Assembly (NCBI GenBank): GCA_024710405.1
Contig: JANJUV010000020.1
Location: forward strand, 124,001 to 188,000
Direction of reading: 5' to 3'
DNA length: 64,000 nt
Source: Bacteroidales bacterium
GTDB lineage: Bacteria > Bacteroidota > Bacteroidia > Bacteroidales > F082
The number at the start of each line of letters is the position of its first letter. Position 1 is the stretch's first letter. A model generated the notes under the pieces. The model was not told the origin of the DNA. It saw only the letters and a program-made list of their open reading frames with translations, and searched no databases. The translations under genes were made by a program, and so were the position numbers. Positions 9,023-16,819 of this stretch are shown piece after piece.

Positions 9023-10537
9023 ATGAATAATGTTCGTGTTCGTTTTGCACCCAGTCCCACAGGTCCGTTACATATTGGCGGTGTTAGGACTGCATTATAC
9101 AATTATCTTTTTGCCCGTAAACATAAGGGCACAATGATTCTCCGTATAGAAGACACTGACCAGTCGCGCTATGTTCCCGGTGCTGAAGAATATATCATGG
9201 AATCGTTGGAATGGTCTGGGATACATATTGATGAAGGTGTCAGGGAAGGAGGACCTCATGCCCCTTACCGCCAAAGCGAACGAAAAGAAATATACCACCA
9301 ATATGCTCTTGAGTTGATTGAAAAGGGTCATGCTTATTACGCATTTGACACCCCTGAGGATTTGGAAAACTTAAGGAAACAGGCGGAGTCGGGACACAAG
9401 CCCTTTGTTTACAATTTTGAAACCCGTTTGCACCTGAAAAACAGCCTCAGTTATTCGAAGAATGAAACTGAAAATTCAATCAGTAGTGGACAGCCTTATG
9501 TTATCCGGTTTAAAACTCCGGAACATTCTGAAGTAGTGATGCAGGACATCGTCAGAGGAACTGTTGTTGTAAAAACCGAAACCCTCGACGACAAAGTACT
9601 GTTCAAATCAGATGGTCTGCCTACTTATCACCTTGCGAATATTGTTGATGACCATCTGATGGGCATTTCACATGTAATCAGAGGTGAGGAATGGCTTCCT
9701 TCGCTTCCGCTACATGTGCTGCTTTACGAGGCATTCGGCTGGCAACCTCCTGTTTTTGCGCATCTTCCGCTATTACTGAAGCCTGATGGAAACGGAAAGT
9801 TGAGCAAAAGGGATGGGGACAGGCTTGGGTTTCCGGTATTTCCGCTTCGCTGGGTTGACCCTGTGAGCAATGAAGTTTCGAGTGGCTACCGTGAATCAGG
9901 ATATTTTCCCGAAGCCTTCATCAATATGCTGGCCTTTCTGGGTTGGAATCCCGGAACAGAGCAGGAATTGTTCAGCATTGATGAATTAACCGAAGCATTC
10001 TCATTGGAACGGGTTAACAAATCGGGAGCCAAGTTTGATCCCGATAAAACCAAATGGTTTAATCATCAATATCTTCTGAAAAAATCGGCTGAAGAAATAA
10101 GCCATTTGTTTCATGCCATTCTGAAGCAAAAAGGAATCAACACAAGTGAAGATTATGTTTTTCGCGTTGTTAATCTTGTTCGCGACAGAGTAAATTTTGT
10201 GCATGAGATATGGAATGAGTGTTATTTCTTTTTCGAAGCCCCTGAGTCGTTTGACGAACAAGTGGTGCAAAAACGATGGAAACCCGAAACAGCCGGACAG
10301 ATACGTGAAATTGTTTCGATTCTGGATGAGATTGATCCATTTGAGCCATCGGCCATCGATATGGCCATTAAAGAATGGATTATCCAAAAAGGCTACAACA
10401 CAGGTGCAGTCATGAATGCTATCCGTTTGCTTCTGGTGGGTACATCTAAAGGCCCGCATCTGTCAGACATCATGCATCTTGTGGGTCGCAAGGAAACAAC
10501 GGCAAGGTTGCAAAAAGGAATAACCATACTCGGGTAA
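9023..10537 (+). CDS. gltX: Glutamate--tRNA ligase
   Basis: This class I aminoacyl-tRNA synthetase charges tRNA-Glu. The 504-residue protein has the HIGH motif as HIGG (17-20) after the PSPTGPL strand and the KMSKS loop as KLSKR (259-263), followed by the alpha-helical anticodon-binding region. Length and order of elements fit bacterial GltX. A TAnnTTTGC element lies just upstream, and folB starts 26 bases downstream on the same strand, suggesting a gltX-folB-CWC transcription unit. Whether it also charges tRNA-Gln cannot be judged from sequence alone. Confidence 0.97.
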   Translation: MNNVRVRFAPSPTGPLHIGGVRTALYNYLFARKHKGTMILRIEDTDQSRYVPGAEEYIMESLEWSGIHIDEGVREGGPHAPYRQSERKEIYHQYALELIEKGHAYYAFDTPEDLENLRKQAESGHKPFVYNFETRLHLKNSLSYSKNETENSISSGQPYVIRFKTPEHSEVVMQDIVRGTVVVKTETLDDKVLFKSDGLPTYHLANIVDDHLMGISHVIRGEEWLPSLPLHVLLYEAFGWQPPVFAHLPLLLKPDGNGKLSKRDGDRLGFPVFPLRWVDPVSNEVSSGYRESGYFPEAFINMLAFLGWNPGTEQELFSIDELTEAFSLERVNKSGAKFDPDKTKWFNHQYLLKKSAEEISHLFHAILKQKGINTSEDYVFRVVNLVRDRVNFVHEIWNECYFFFEAPESFDEQVVQKRWKPETAGQIREIVSILDEIDPFEPSAIDMAIKEWIIQKGYNTGAVMNAIRLLLVGTSKGPHLSDIMHLVGRKETTARLQKGITILG

Positions 10538-10563
10538 GTACATTTAAAAACGTATCGTTTACT

Positions 10564-10914
10564 ATGACAACAATTTCAATCGAAGGAATGGAGTTTTTTG
10601 CTTATCACGGTTGCTTTCCTGAAGAAAACATTATCGGAACGCGGTTTGTGCTCGACCTGTATCTGGAAACCAACACCAATGAAGCAGAAGTGAGTGATGA
10701 ACTCTCCAAAACTGTTAACTATATGGAGGTTTACCAGATCGTCAAAAAACAAATGGCAATAAAATCCAATCTTCTGGAGCATGTTGGCCGGAGGATTATT
10801 GATGAAGTCAAAGCATGTTTTCCTCAGGTTGCACAGGTCGAAGTGAAGGTCAAAAAGATGAACCCACCCCTTGGAGGTAAAATGGATTTTGTAAGTGTCA
10901 CTCTTAAAGGATAG
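10564..10914 (+). CDS. folB: Dihydroneopterin aldolase
   Basis: FolB converts 7,8-dihydroneopterin to 6-hydroxymethyl-dihydropterin and glycolaldehyde in folate synthesis. The 116-residue length is typical. Recognisable positions are HG at 15-16 and the following PEE, the conserved Tyr of the NYMEVY segment (Y53), the pterin-binding Glu of LLEH (E72), and the catalytic Lys in KKMNPPLGG (K98). It follows gltX by 26 bases and is followed two bases later by the CWC gene. No other folate gene is adjacent. Confidence 0.95.
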   Translation: MTTISIEGMEFFAYHGCFPEENIIGTRFVLDLYLETNTNEAEVSDELSKTVNYMEVYQIVKKQMAIKSNLLEHVGRRIIDEVKACFPQVAQVEVKVKKMNPPLGGKMDFVSVTLKG

Positions 10915-10916
10915 TT

Positions 10917-11129
10917 ATGAAAATTATTGAACCCGAGCGATGTCCGCGCTGCGGCGCTTCATTTCATTGCAGCAAATCGTCGCACTGCTGGTGCTATGGA
11001 GTTAGTATTGAACTTTCTGTTTTGGACAAGCTTCATGACACATACAACAGTTGTTTGTGCCCTGAATGTCTTGAAGAATTTTCAGCAGGTAAAGGATTGA
11101 AGGACAATTTTGCCAATTTATCCAAATAG
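10917..11129 (+). CDS. Cysteine-rich CWC family protein
   Basis: A 70-residue protein with eight cysteines: C9, C12, C18, C24, C26, C46, C48 and C51, including the diagnostic CWC triplet at 24-26. The spacing suggests one or two structural zinc sites. The Cys-rich CWC family is widespread in bacteria and has no established function. It begins two bases after the folB stop, so it is very likely co-transcribed with folB. The promoter of the downstream tRNA-Cys overlaps its 3' end. Confidence 0.85.
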   Translation: MKIIEPERCPRCGASFHCSKSSHCWCYGVSIELSVLDKLHDTYNSCLCPECLEEFSAGKGLKDNFANLSK

Positions 11130-11140
11130 ATTATCTTTGC
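11109..11140 (+). promoter_or_regulatory. Promoter of tRNA-Cys (consensus spacing)
   Basis: TTTG at 11109-11112, then exactly 19 bases, then TATCTTTGC at 11132-11140. This is the best Bacteroidota-type promoter in the window. The -33 element lies within the last codons of the CWC gene, and transcription is expected about six bases before the tRNA. Confidence 0.8.
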
Positions 11141-11151
11141 ACCCCTGTATT

Positions 11152-11222
11152 GGTCTCGTGGCCGAGTGGCTAGGCAGCGGTCTGCAAAACCGTGTACAGC
11201 GGTTCGACTCCGCTCGAGACCT
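11152..11222 (+). tRNA. tRNA-Cys (GCA)
   Basis: The 71-base cloverleaf has acceptor strands GGTCTCG / CGAGACC, discriminator T, anticodon loop CTGCAAA with anticodon GCA, and a T arm with the GGTTCGACTCC loop. No CCA is encoded (TCAC follows), so CCA is added after transcription. Confidence 0.96.
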
Positions 11223-11225
11223 CAC

Positions 11226-11266
11226 AAAAAAAGCCTGACGATAGCGATGATTGTCAGGCTTTTTTA
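11226..11266. terminator. Bidirectional intrinsic terminator between tRNA-Cys and tRNA-Thr
   Basis: An eight-base stem AGCCTGAC / GTCAGGCT (11232-11239 and 11253-11260) has an A-run on its left and a T-run on its right, so it can end transcription from either side. It serves the convergent tRNA-Cys and tRNA-Thr genes. Confidence 0.85.
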
Positions 11267-11268
11267 TG

Positions 11269-11341
11269 AGCCTTCCACGGGACTCGAACCCGCGACCTGC
11301 TCATTACGAGTGAGCTGCTCTACCGACTGAGCTAAGAAGGC
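11269..11341 (-). tRNA. tRNA-Thr (CGT)
   Basis: On the minus strand a 73-base cloverleaf has acceptor GCCTTCT paired with GGAAGGC (a terminal G-T pair closes the inner end), discriminator T, D arm AGCTCAGTCGGTAGAGC, anticodon loop CTCGTAA with anticodon CGT, and T loop GGTTCGAGTCCC. It reads ACG codons. CCA is not encoded. Confidence 0.96.
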
Positions 11342-11355
11342 TGAATGAACAAGGC

Positions 11356-11364
11356 GCAAAAGTA
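11356..11364 (-). promoter_or_regulatory. -7 element of tRNA-Thr
   Basis: The complement reads TACTTTTGC, matching TAnnTTTGC, and places the transcript start about ten bases before the tRNA. No well-spaced TTG is visible upstream. Confidence 0.5.
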
Positions 11365-11455
11365 ATGATTATCCTGCAATATAAATCCCACAGGAAATCT
11401 GCACGAACAGAAACAAAATGAGCATTTCGTGATCAATATCCATTATTTTTGTGCC

Positions 11456-11950
11456 ATGCACAATCACAAGAAAATCTTCAGGATATTGTTTGTTTGTCTG
11501 GGCAATATATGTCGCTCGCCTGCTGCAGAAGCCATTTTTAAATCATTCGCCGAAAAGGAAGGCCTGCCCGTGTTTGTTGATTCGGCGGGCACCTCAGGCT
11601 GGCACGAGGGAGAGAAAGCCGATTCGCGCATGCGTGCCCATGCCCGGAAACACGGTTATGAAATCACCAGCATTTCGCGTCCGTTCAGGCGATCTTCCGA
11701 TTTCGACCAATTTGATATTATTGTCCCCATGGATGACAGTAATTTCTATGATCTGAAAGAACAGGCCAAGACAATTGAAGAGTCAGAGAAAATCGTACAT
11801 ATCAGTGATTTTATTGCCGGTTCAGGTTATAGCTATATACCTGATCCTTATTATGGTGGTGAGGAGGGCTTCCTTTTGGTAATCAAACTGCTGGAAAAAG
11901 CTTCTGCCAGACTGGTTGCTGACCTTCGCAACAGGATGAATGAAAATTAA
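11456..11950 (+). CDS. Low-molecular-weight protein-tyrosine phosphatase
   Basis: This family dephosphorylates phosphotyrosine, often on capsule or exopolysaccharide kinases. The ATG at 11456 gives 164 residues. The P-loop CLGNICRS is at residues 14-21 with nucleophile C14 and R20, and the general-acid loop DPYYGG starts at D130, as in the family. The frame is open nine codons further upstream, but those residues precede the usual first strand. No cognate tyrosine kinase or polysaccharide gene is nearby, so the target is unknown; a general housekeeping role is plausible. It converges on the HEAT-like gene with only four bases between stops. Confidence 0.92.
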   Translation: MHNHKKIFRILFVCLGNICRSPAAEAIFKSFAEKEGLPVFVDSAGTSGWHEGEKADSRMRAHARKHGYEITSISRPFRRSSDFDQFDIIVPMDDSNFYDLKEQAKTIEESEKIVHISDFIAGSGYSYIPDPYYGGEEGFLLVIKLLEKASARLVADLRNRMNEN

Positions 11951-11954
11951 TACA

Positions 11955-12521
11955 CTAAATATTTTCGGCTAATTCATTTTGTTCAAGCAAGGACAACTGC
12001 TTCACAATAGCCTTGCCTCTGGCTTTGAAAGCTGCTGAACCAAAACCAATGCACGATTCGATATAGGTTTTCACTTCACGGGACAAATCCGGTTCCTTTT
12101 TGCAGGTAAGATATAGTATCTGCATGGCATTGCAGCGTACAGCAACGGCATGTCGTTCCGAAATCATACACCCAATGCAATGCTCAAACAAAGCCATTAA
12201 AACAGATGTTTCGGGTTCAGAATCAGCAACTATCCTTAAAAAATTACGCCTGACACTTTCGTGAGCCGTGCCAATGATAATATCAACAACATCATCCATA
12301 TAAAGCGCAAGTGATGTGGGACTGATATCCCAGAGATGACCCAAAACCCATGATGCCCGAGAAGCCTTGACCTGATCTGCTGTGCGAACAACTGAAAACA
12401 AGCATTCAATTGACTGAGGCTGTTCCACTGCATTCATTGCCAGTTTTTCAGATGCCCGACGCGTAAGCGGTCCGGAAAGCAAACCAAGCCATTTCGTGCA
12501 ATTGTCTGATTCGGAATTCAT
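11955..12521 (-). CDS. HEAT-repeat-like helical protein of unknown function
   Basis: A 188-residue, all-helical-looking protein from the ATG at 12519-12521. It contains repeated pairs such as RASWVLGHLWDIS and VRCNAMQILYLT, which resemble HEAT/Armadillo-type helical repeats with conserved Ala/Leu spacing. There is no signal peptide or catalytic motif, so it is probably a cytoplasmic protein-binding scaffold. Five scattered cysteines show no metal-site spacing. The frame extends 25 codons upstream, but that would run across the start region of the divergent thioesterase gene, so I prefer the shorter start. I do not recognise a named family. Confidence 0.65.
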   Translation of the reverse strand: MNSESDNCTKWLGLLSGPLTRRASEKLAMNAVEQPQSIECLFSVVRTADQVKASRASWVLGHLWDISPTSLALYMDDVVDIIIGTAHESVRRNFLRIVADSEPETSVLMALFEHCIGCMISERHAVAVRCNAMQILYLTCKKEPDLSREVKTYIESCIGFGSAAFKARGKAIVKQLSLLEQNELAENI

Positions 12522-12544
12522 TAAAATATTGTCAGGATATTTGC

Positions 12545-12562
12545 TAAGTTTGCACAAATGTA
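12545..12562. promoter_or_regulatory. Abutting opposed -7 elements in the HEAT-like/thioesterase divergent gap
   Basis: TAAGTTTGC (12545-12553, plus) would serve the thioesterase gene, and TACATTTG (complement of 12555-12562) the HEAT-like gene. Their predicted starts would lie within the same 15 bases. The -33 elements are poor on both strands, so this is tentative. Confidence 0.4.
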
Positions 12563-12567
12563 ACGAA

Positions 12568-12960
12568 ATGGACAAAACGTTCAGGATAGAACTCAAAGTG
12601 CGTGATTATGAATGCGACATGCAGGGTGTTGTTAATAACGCCAATTATCAGCATTATCTCGAGCATGCCCGTCATGAATACCTGAAACACATCGGGCTTG
12701 ACTTTTCTACTCTTACTATCGACGGGATTATTTTAGTGGTTAAACGAATCGAAATGGATTACCACATGCCCCTGAAAAGCGGTGATCTTTTCACGGTAAG
12801 TTGCGACACAGAAAGGATTTCCGCTTTGCGCTTCGGATTTAATCAACTGATTCATCGGATCAGTGATAACAAATTAATGCTCTCCGCTAAAGTTACAGGC
12901 ACGTGCATCAATCGGGCAGGCAAACCATTTCTGCCCCCTGTTATCGACAGGGCTTTTTGA
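12568..12960 (+). CDS. Acyl-CoA thioesterase of the 4HBT (hotdog) family
   Basis: The 130-residue product from the ATG at 12568 is a single hotdog domain. The active-site region YECDMQGVVNNANYQHYLE (from about residue 12) carries the family Asp (D15) followed by the helix start typical of YbgC/4-hydroxybenzoyl-CoA thioesterases. Members hydrolyse acyl-CoA or acyl-ACP; the chain length here is unknown. The frame continues 24 codons upstream, but that region would overlap the divergent gene start, and the family begins near DKTFRIELKVR. It stands alone on this strand, and 189 bases separate it from the next gene. Confidence 0.88.
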   Translation: MDKTFRIELKVRDYECDMQGVVNNANYQHYLEHARHEYLKHIGLDFSTLTIDGIILVVKRIEMDYHMPLKSGDLFTVSCDTERISALRFGFNQLIHRISDNKLMLSAKVTGTCINRAGKPFLPPVIDRAF

Positions 12961-13089
12961 TTCATAGTAAACGGCAATATAATCACTTCTGCAGGCATTG
13001 GGTTGATTAATGCTTAAATAATTCTTAATAATCTACGGTATTATACGTATGTGAACCCAATAATTACCTGATTGATTTACTGAAACTAA

Positions 13090-13148
13090 ACAGGTTTTTT
13101 TGCACACATCTCTTTATAAGTATTCCTGTCTAAACAAAAAAAACCTGT
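13090..13148 (+). repeat. 12-base inverted repeat ending one base before a start codon
   Basis: ACAGGTTTTTTT (13090-13101) and AAAAAAACCTGT (13137-13148) are perfect complements separated by 35 bases, and the ATG of the PQQ-propeller gene follows at 13150. Formed in mRNA, the stem would cover the region used for ribosome entry. The rest of the 12961-13149 gap shows nothing further that I can support. Confidence 0.6.
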
Positions 13149-13149
13149 C

Positions 13150-15036
13150 ATGAACAACCTCAAAAAAAACCTCAGCCTGGCAATGATATTGGTGCTCATG
13201 TGTAGTAGTATCATTGCTCAAACCACACCCCGCTGGACAGCGGATTTCGAAAAAACTATTGAATGGACCAAGCTAATGCCCAACGGCATTCTGCTTATGG
13301 GTACAAGCGACTGTGGTCTGCATGGAATTGATCCTGCGACCGGAAAGATTATCTGGAGCGAAGAAAAGATCATGCGTGAAGTTTCTTCCGTTCGGGGAGC
13401 AGATGGCAAAAAACTAGACTACAGTGATCAGTTTATTACCCCGCTAGGAAACATAAATCCTGAGCTAATTGACTACATTTCAATAAAATTCAGCGATAAT
13501 GCGATGATGAAGAACTTCATTGTCATCAACACAAAAACGGGAAATGTTGTCTTCCATCCGGCAGAGCTGGGTGCTCCATCGTTTAAGGTATTAGGCAAAA
13601 CTGCTTATCAATTCAACTTTGGTGGTTCTGGTGTTCTTCCTGAACTTGGGTTGATCATTCTGCAGATAGATTATGTAGATGCGGCCCAAAAAGGAAAGCC
13701 ACACCATCATTTCAAAAAAGCTATTGATCTTAAAACGGGAGAGGAGCTCTGGAAGACAGAGGGCATAGCCGGAGAATTTCTTCCATATACCCTTAAAGAC
13801 AATAACCTGTTGTATTTTAACAAACAGCTGCTTGTGAAGCTTGAACCCCGTACGGGTGAAGTTTCCTGGAAAACTATATTGGGAAGCGATAAAAAAGATG
13901 AGATCAAGCAAGTGACCTATGACCTTGACGAAAAAACCGCATATGTTTTCGGTATTCTTGGAAAAAAAGCGAGTATTGTGGCCATTGATCTGTCCAATGG
14001 GAAACAACGATGGAATCATGAATTTAAGGCAAAAGGCGAACCCGAGCTAACTGCCACACGCAATGGACTTGTAATGTCGGATGAGAAAAATTTTGTGTTG
14101 TTTGATTTCGAAACAGGAGCCGAAAAATGGAAAGCCCGCAAACTGGAAGGTGATGTTGTCGATATGGGAACTGATGGAATACTTGTTGCTGCCAGAGAAA
14201 AATATCTGACCCTTCTGGATGGAACTACGGGGGCCGAAAAGTGGAGTAAAAAAGTCAAAGGAATCAGGATTGATCAGGTAACCGACAAAGGAATCATTTA
14301 TTATGACGAAAAGAACTCCCTTGGCGCTGTGGATTACCGGGGAGAAGAATTTTGGAAAAAAAATCTGCCCAATATCATTGCAACAACTCAGGCCAGTTTT
14401 ACGACACTCGTCGTATTGTCCGATAATGACCTGTATAAAATTGATCTTACTGATTTTTCACAAACCCTATTGGCCAAAAACATCAAATTCAAAGGCGATG
14501 AAAAACCCGAAACCATTGAAGCTTATGAACAGGGTATTGTAATTTCCTCGTCACAAAACCATTGGCTGGTTGATCAGACCGGAACAATCAAATACCAGAA
14601 CTTCTACCGTGCACCAGGCCATGGTATGGTGGTGGCAACCAAGATACTGAAAACAACCATGATGGTTGCAGGAACGGCAATGGCGTCTGCAAATGCTTAT
14701 CAGCAAGGACTTGCAGGAAACCATACGTCATTAGGAAGACAATATGGCAATGAACGAAAAGCCTGGGAAGACTTTACCAATGGAATCAGTAAGATTGATG
14801 CTTCAAAATCGTATAAAAAAGCTACCAAAAATGACGAATTATTTGCGTATATCCTAACCCGGGTTGGTGATGACGATTCCAAAGGAGTAGGTATATTGAA
14901 AATGAATAAATTAACCGGGCAAACTGAAGGAGAGATCATACTAAACGACTCAAAACCCATTTACGAAGTCGATTCCGAGACAGGCCGTATCTTTCACCGC
15001 GTTTCGAAGAAAACCATTGCCTGCTACGACTTGTAG
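13150..15036 (+). CDS. Secreted PQQ-binding-like beta-propeller protein
   Basis: The 628-residue product has a signal peptide ending near residue 24 (SSIIAQT). It then shows repeated tryptophan-docking motifs of the PQQ/quinoprotein propeller type: ATGKIIW, KTGEELW, RTGEVSW, SNGKQRW, TGAEKW twice, and YRGEEFW. Such propellers include BamB and quinoprotein dehydrogenases. No dehydrogenase-specific Ca/PQQ site or BamB lipobox is visible, so enzymatic activity is unsupported and a periplasmic binding or scaffold role is possible. The last 150 residues depart from the repeat pattern. A long inverted repeat precedes the start and a hairpin follows the stop. Confidence 0.82.
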   Translation: MNNLKKNLSLAMILVLMCSSIIAQTTPRWTADFEKTIEWTKLMPNGILLMGTSDCGLHGIDPATGKIIWSEEKIMREVSSVRGADGKKLDYSDQFITPLGNINPELIDYISIKFSDNAMMKNFIVINTKTGNVVFHPAELGAPSFKVLGKTAYQFNFGGSGVLPELGLIILQIDYVDAAQKGKPHHHFKKAIDLKTGEELWKTEGIAGEFLPYTLKDNNLLYFNKQLLVKLEPRTGEVSWKTILGSDKKDEIKQVTYDLDEKTAYVFGILGKKASIVAIDLSNGKQRWNHEFKAKGEPELTATRNGLVMSDEKNFVLFDFETGAEKWKARKLEGDVVDMGTDGILVAAREKYLTLLDGTTGAEKWSKKVKGIRIDQVTDKGIIYYDEKNSLGAVDYRGEEFWKKNLPNIIATTQASFTTLVVLSDNDLYKIDLTDFSQTLLAKNIKFKGDEKPETIEAYEQGIVISSSQNHWLVDQTGTIKYQNFYRAPGHGMVVATKILKTTMMVAGTAMASANAYQQGLAGNHTSLGRQYGNERKAWEDFTNGISKIDASKSYKKATKNDELFAYILTRVGDDDSKGVGILKMNKLTGQTEGEIILNDSKPIYEVDSETGRIFHRVSKKTIACYDL

Positions 15037-15115
15037 AATGAAAGAATGTGGTCGAGAAAGAATTGCTCCATAAAATAATATATTCCAGTCTTTGATGATC
15101 ATTGCGTTTAACCTG

Positions 15116-15144
15116 ACCTGAAAGATCTTAAGCATCTTTCAGGT
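15116..15144 (+). terminator. Perfect 11-base hairpin at the convergent gene ends
   Basis: ACCTGAAAGAT (15116-15126) pairs perfectly with ATCTTTCAGGT (15134-15144) over a seven-base loop, followed on the plus strand by TTAGGTTTTTG. It probably ends the PQQ-propeller transcript. The loop contains the stop codon of the opposing radical SAM gene. Confidence 0.6.
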
Positions 15145-16555
15145 TTAGGTTTTTGTCAAGTGCAATACCCGTGATACTTTTATAAATCTCTGTAAAATCA
15201 ATCATTTCTTTTGTGCCTTCAAAAGCTGTGTTGCGGTAACCAACGTTTGCATGAAGTGCCCATGCCGCTGCTTTTGGGTTCCCTGTTCGCTTTAATGTTT
15301 GAAGATATTTCTTCTTCATAACTTTGATGTCATAAATTTTTTCCCAGGCTTCATACATTATATCTCTCAACTGAGCAGAACTCATATTCAGTGGCTCTAT
15401 TACGGTATTAAAAAAGGTGTAATGCTCCCAGTCGGCGGGATAATTGGTATGGGTGATACGGTTTTCTTTAAGCAATTGATAATAGGTTCCGGTTCCGGGC
15501 AGGGGAGTAAGTATGCCTGCCTGAATGCAATCTACCCCTGAATTAATGTAGTAATCAACCCTCCTGTTTATTGATTCAGGTGTGTCCGAATCAAGCCCGA
15601 AAATAAAACTGCCCAATACAGCAATTCCATTTCGATGAAAAGCACTGAAAACTTTTTCATAGTTATCAGTACCTATTCTGAGATTCGTTTTCTTCCCTGA
15701 TGCCTGCAGCTGATCAACAATTTCTGATTCGATTCCAAGCAAAACAACCCTGCAACCAGCATCCGCCATAAGCCTTAAAGTGCTTTCATCTTCGGCAATG
15801 TGCATTGAAGTGAAGGTGTACCATTCTTTTTTCACATTCTCTGCAATAATCTTACTGCAAATTTCCGAGGCTCTTTCGGCACTTTTTCGGGTATAACCGT
15901 AGAAATCATCATCAACTATATACACTCTGTTCTGTGGTATATCGCCGAACTCTGATACTACATCTGCAAGATTTCTATGCCGGTATTTACGGCCGTTTAT
16001 CGCATGTACACTGCAGAAATCGCATTTCATGGGACAGCCGCGTGTCGTTTGTACCGCGCCCAATGCATATCCTCTGTGGTACAAATCCAAACGCTGAAAG
16101 GGAGAATCAACCATGGGCAATAACTCACCCTTGTAATGCTTTTTCAGGTTGTTGTTTTCAAAATCATGGATTAGTCCTGCCCACACACTCTCGCCCTCTC
16201 CCTCAACGACTGTATCAACATAATGAGCAGCCTCAATTGGTATCATGCTTGCATGGATTCCGCCAAGAACTGTTTTAATACCTCTTTCCCTGTAAATACC
16301 TGCAATTTCATATGCTCTGTTAACCTGTGAGGTTAATGCTGTTAGTCCAACCAGATCTGCTTCCCGGTAGGTAAAAGCCTCGAAGTTTTCGTCCAGTATC
16401 TCCACCTGCCAGTGTGCTGGAGTCAAAGCAGCAATAATGCCCAGATTTATAGGAGGTACACTATATTCAGATGAGTTATATATGCCTTTACGGTATGAGT
16501 TTTTTGGATTGATTAACAATAGTCGCCGACTCTCAAGTGTAACTGACTCCACCAT
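15128..16555 (-). CDS. B12-binding radical SAM protein (BchE/HpnJ-like)
   Basis: From the ATG at 16553-16555 the protein has 475 residues. The N-terminal 150 residues form a cobalamin-binding-like domain (LLLINPKNSY..., VGLTALTSQ, VLGGIHAS), lacking an obvious DxHxxG motif. The radical SAM cluster motif CPMKCDFC follows at about 190, then the TIM-barrel strands IYIVDDDFYG-like and GSFIFGLDSDT. Relatives carry out methylations or ring formations on lipids, tetrapyrroles or antibiotics; the substrate cannot be assigned. No biosynthetic partner is adjacent. The frame's extra 18 upstream codons are not family-like. Confidence 0.85.
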   Translation of the reverse strand: MVESVTLESRRLLLINPKNSYRKGIYNSSEYSVPPINLGIIAALTPAHWQVEILDENFEAFTYREADLVGLTALTSQVNRAYEIAGIYRERGIKTVLGGIHASMIPIEAAHYVDTVVEGEGESVWAGLIHDFENNNLKKHYKGELLPMVDSPFQRLDLYHRGYALGAVQTTRGCPMKCDFCSVHAINGRKYRHRNLADVVSEFGDIPQNRVYIVDDDFYGYTRKSAERASEICSKIIAENVKKEWYTFTSMHIAEDESTLRLMADAGCRVVLLGIESEIVDQLQASGKKTNLRIGTDNYEKVFSAFHRNGIAVLGSFIFGLDSDTPESINRRVDYYINSGVDCIQAGILTPLPGTGTYYQLLKENRITHTNYPADWEHYTFFNTVIEPLNMSSAQLRDIMYEAWEKIYDIKVMKKKYLQTLKRTGNPKAAAWALHANVGYRNTAFEGTKEMIDFTEIYKSITGIALDKNLNLKDA

Positions 16556-16819
16556 AAAGATCCAATCGATTTGTTTAAGGACATTTCGGGCAAATATACT
16601 CAATTGCAAATTCTATTCCACAAATTCCGTATTTTAACATTTTTTTAACATAAATAGATTTTATGTGGTTGTAAATGTGAAATTTAAAATACTTGCGAAA
16701 AATTAAACTCGTCATTCCTGATCGTTCTTTTAAGAAAGCCACGTGATTGCATATACATTTCGGGGGGGCATTCAATAACAAAGGTTGTACCTTTACATCC
16801 TTCAAAAAAAACTTTCATA

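Noticed and set aside
11444-11456. TATTTTTG just before the phosphatase ATG as a leaderless promoter
   Set aside because: The predicted start would fall within the start codon and no -33 TTTG lies at the right distance (TTTC only), so support is too weak.
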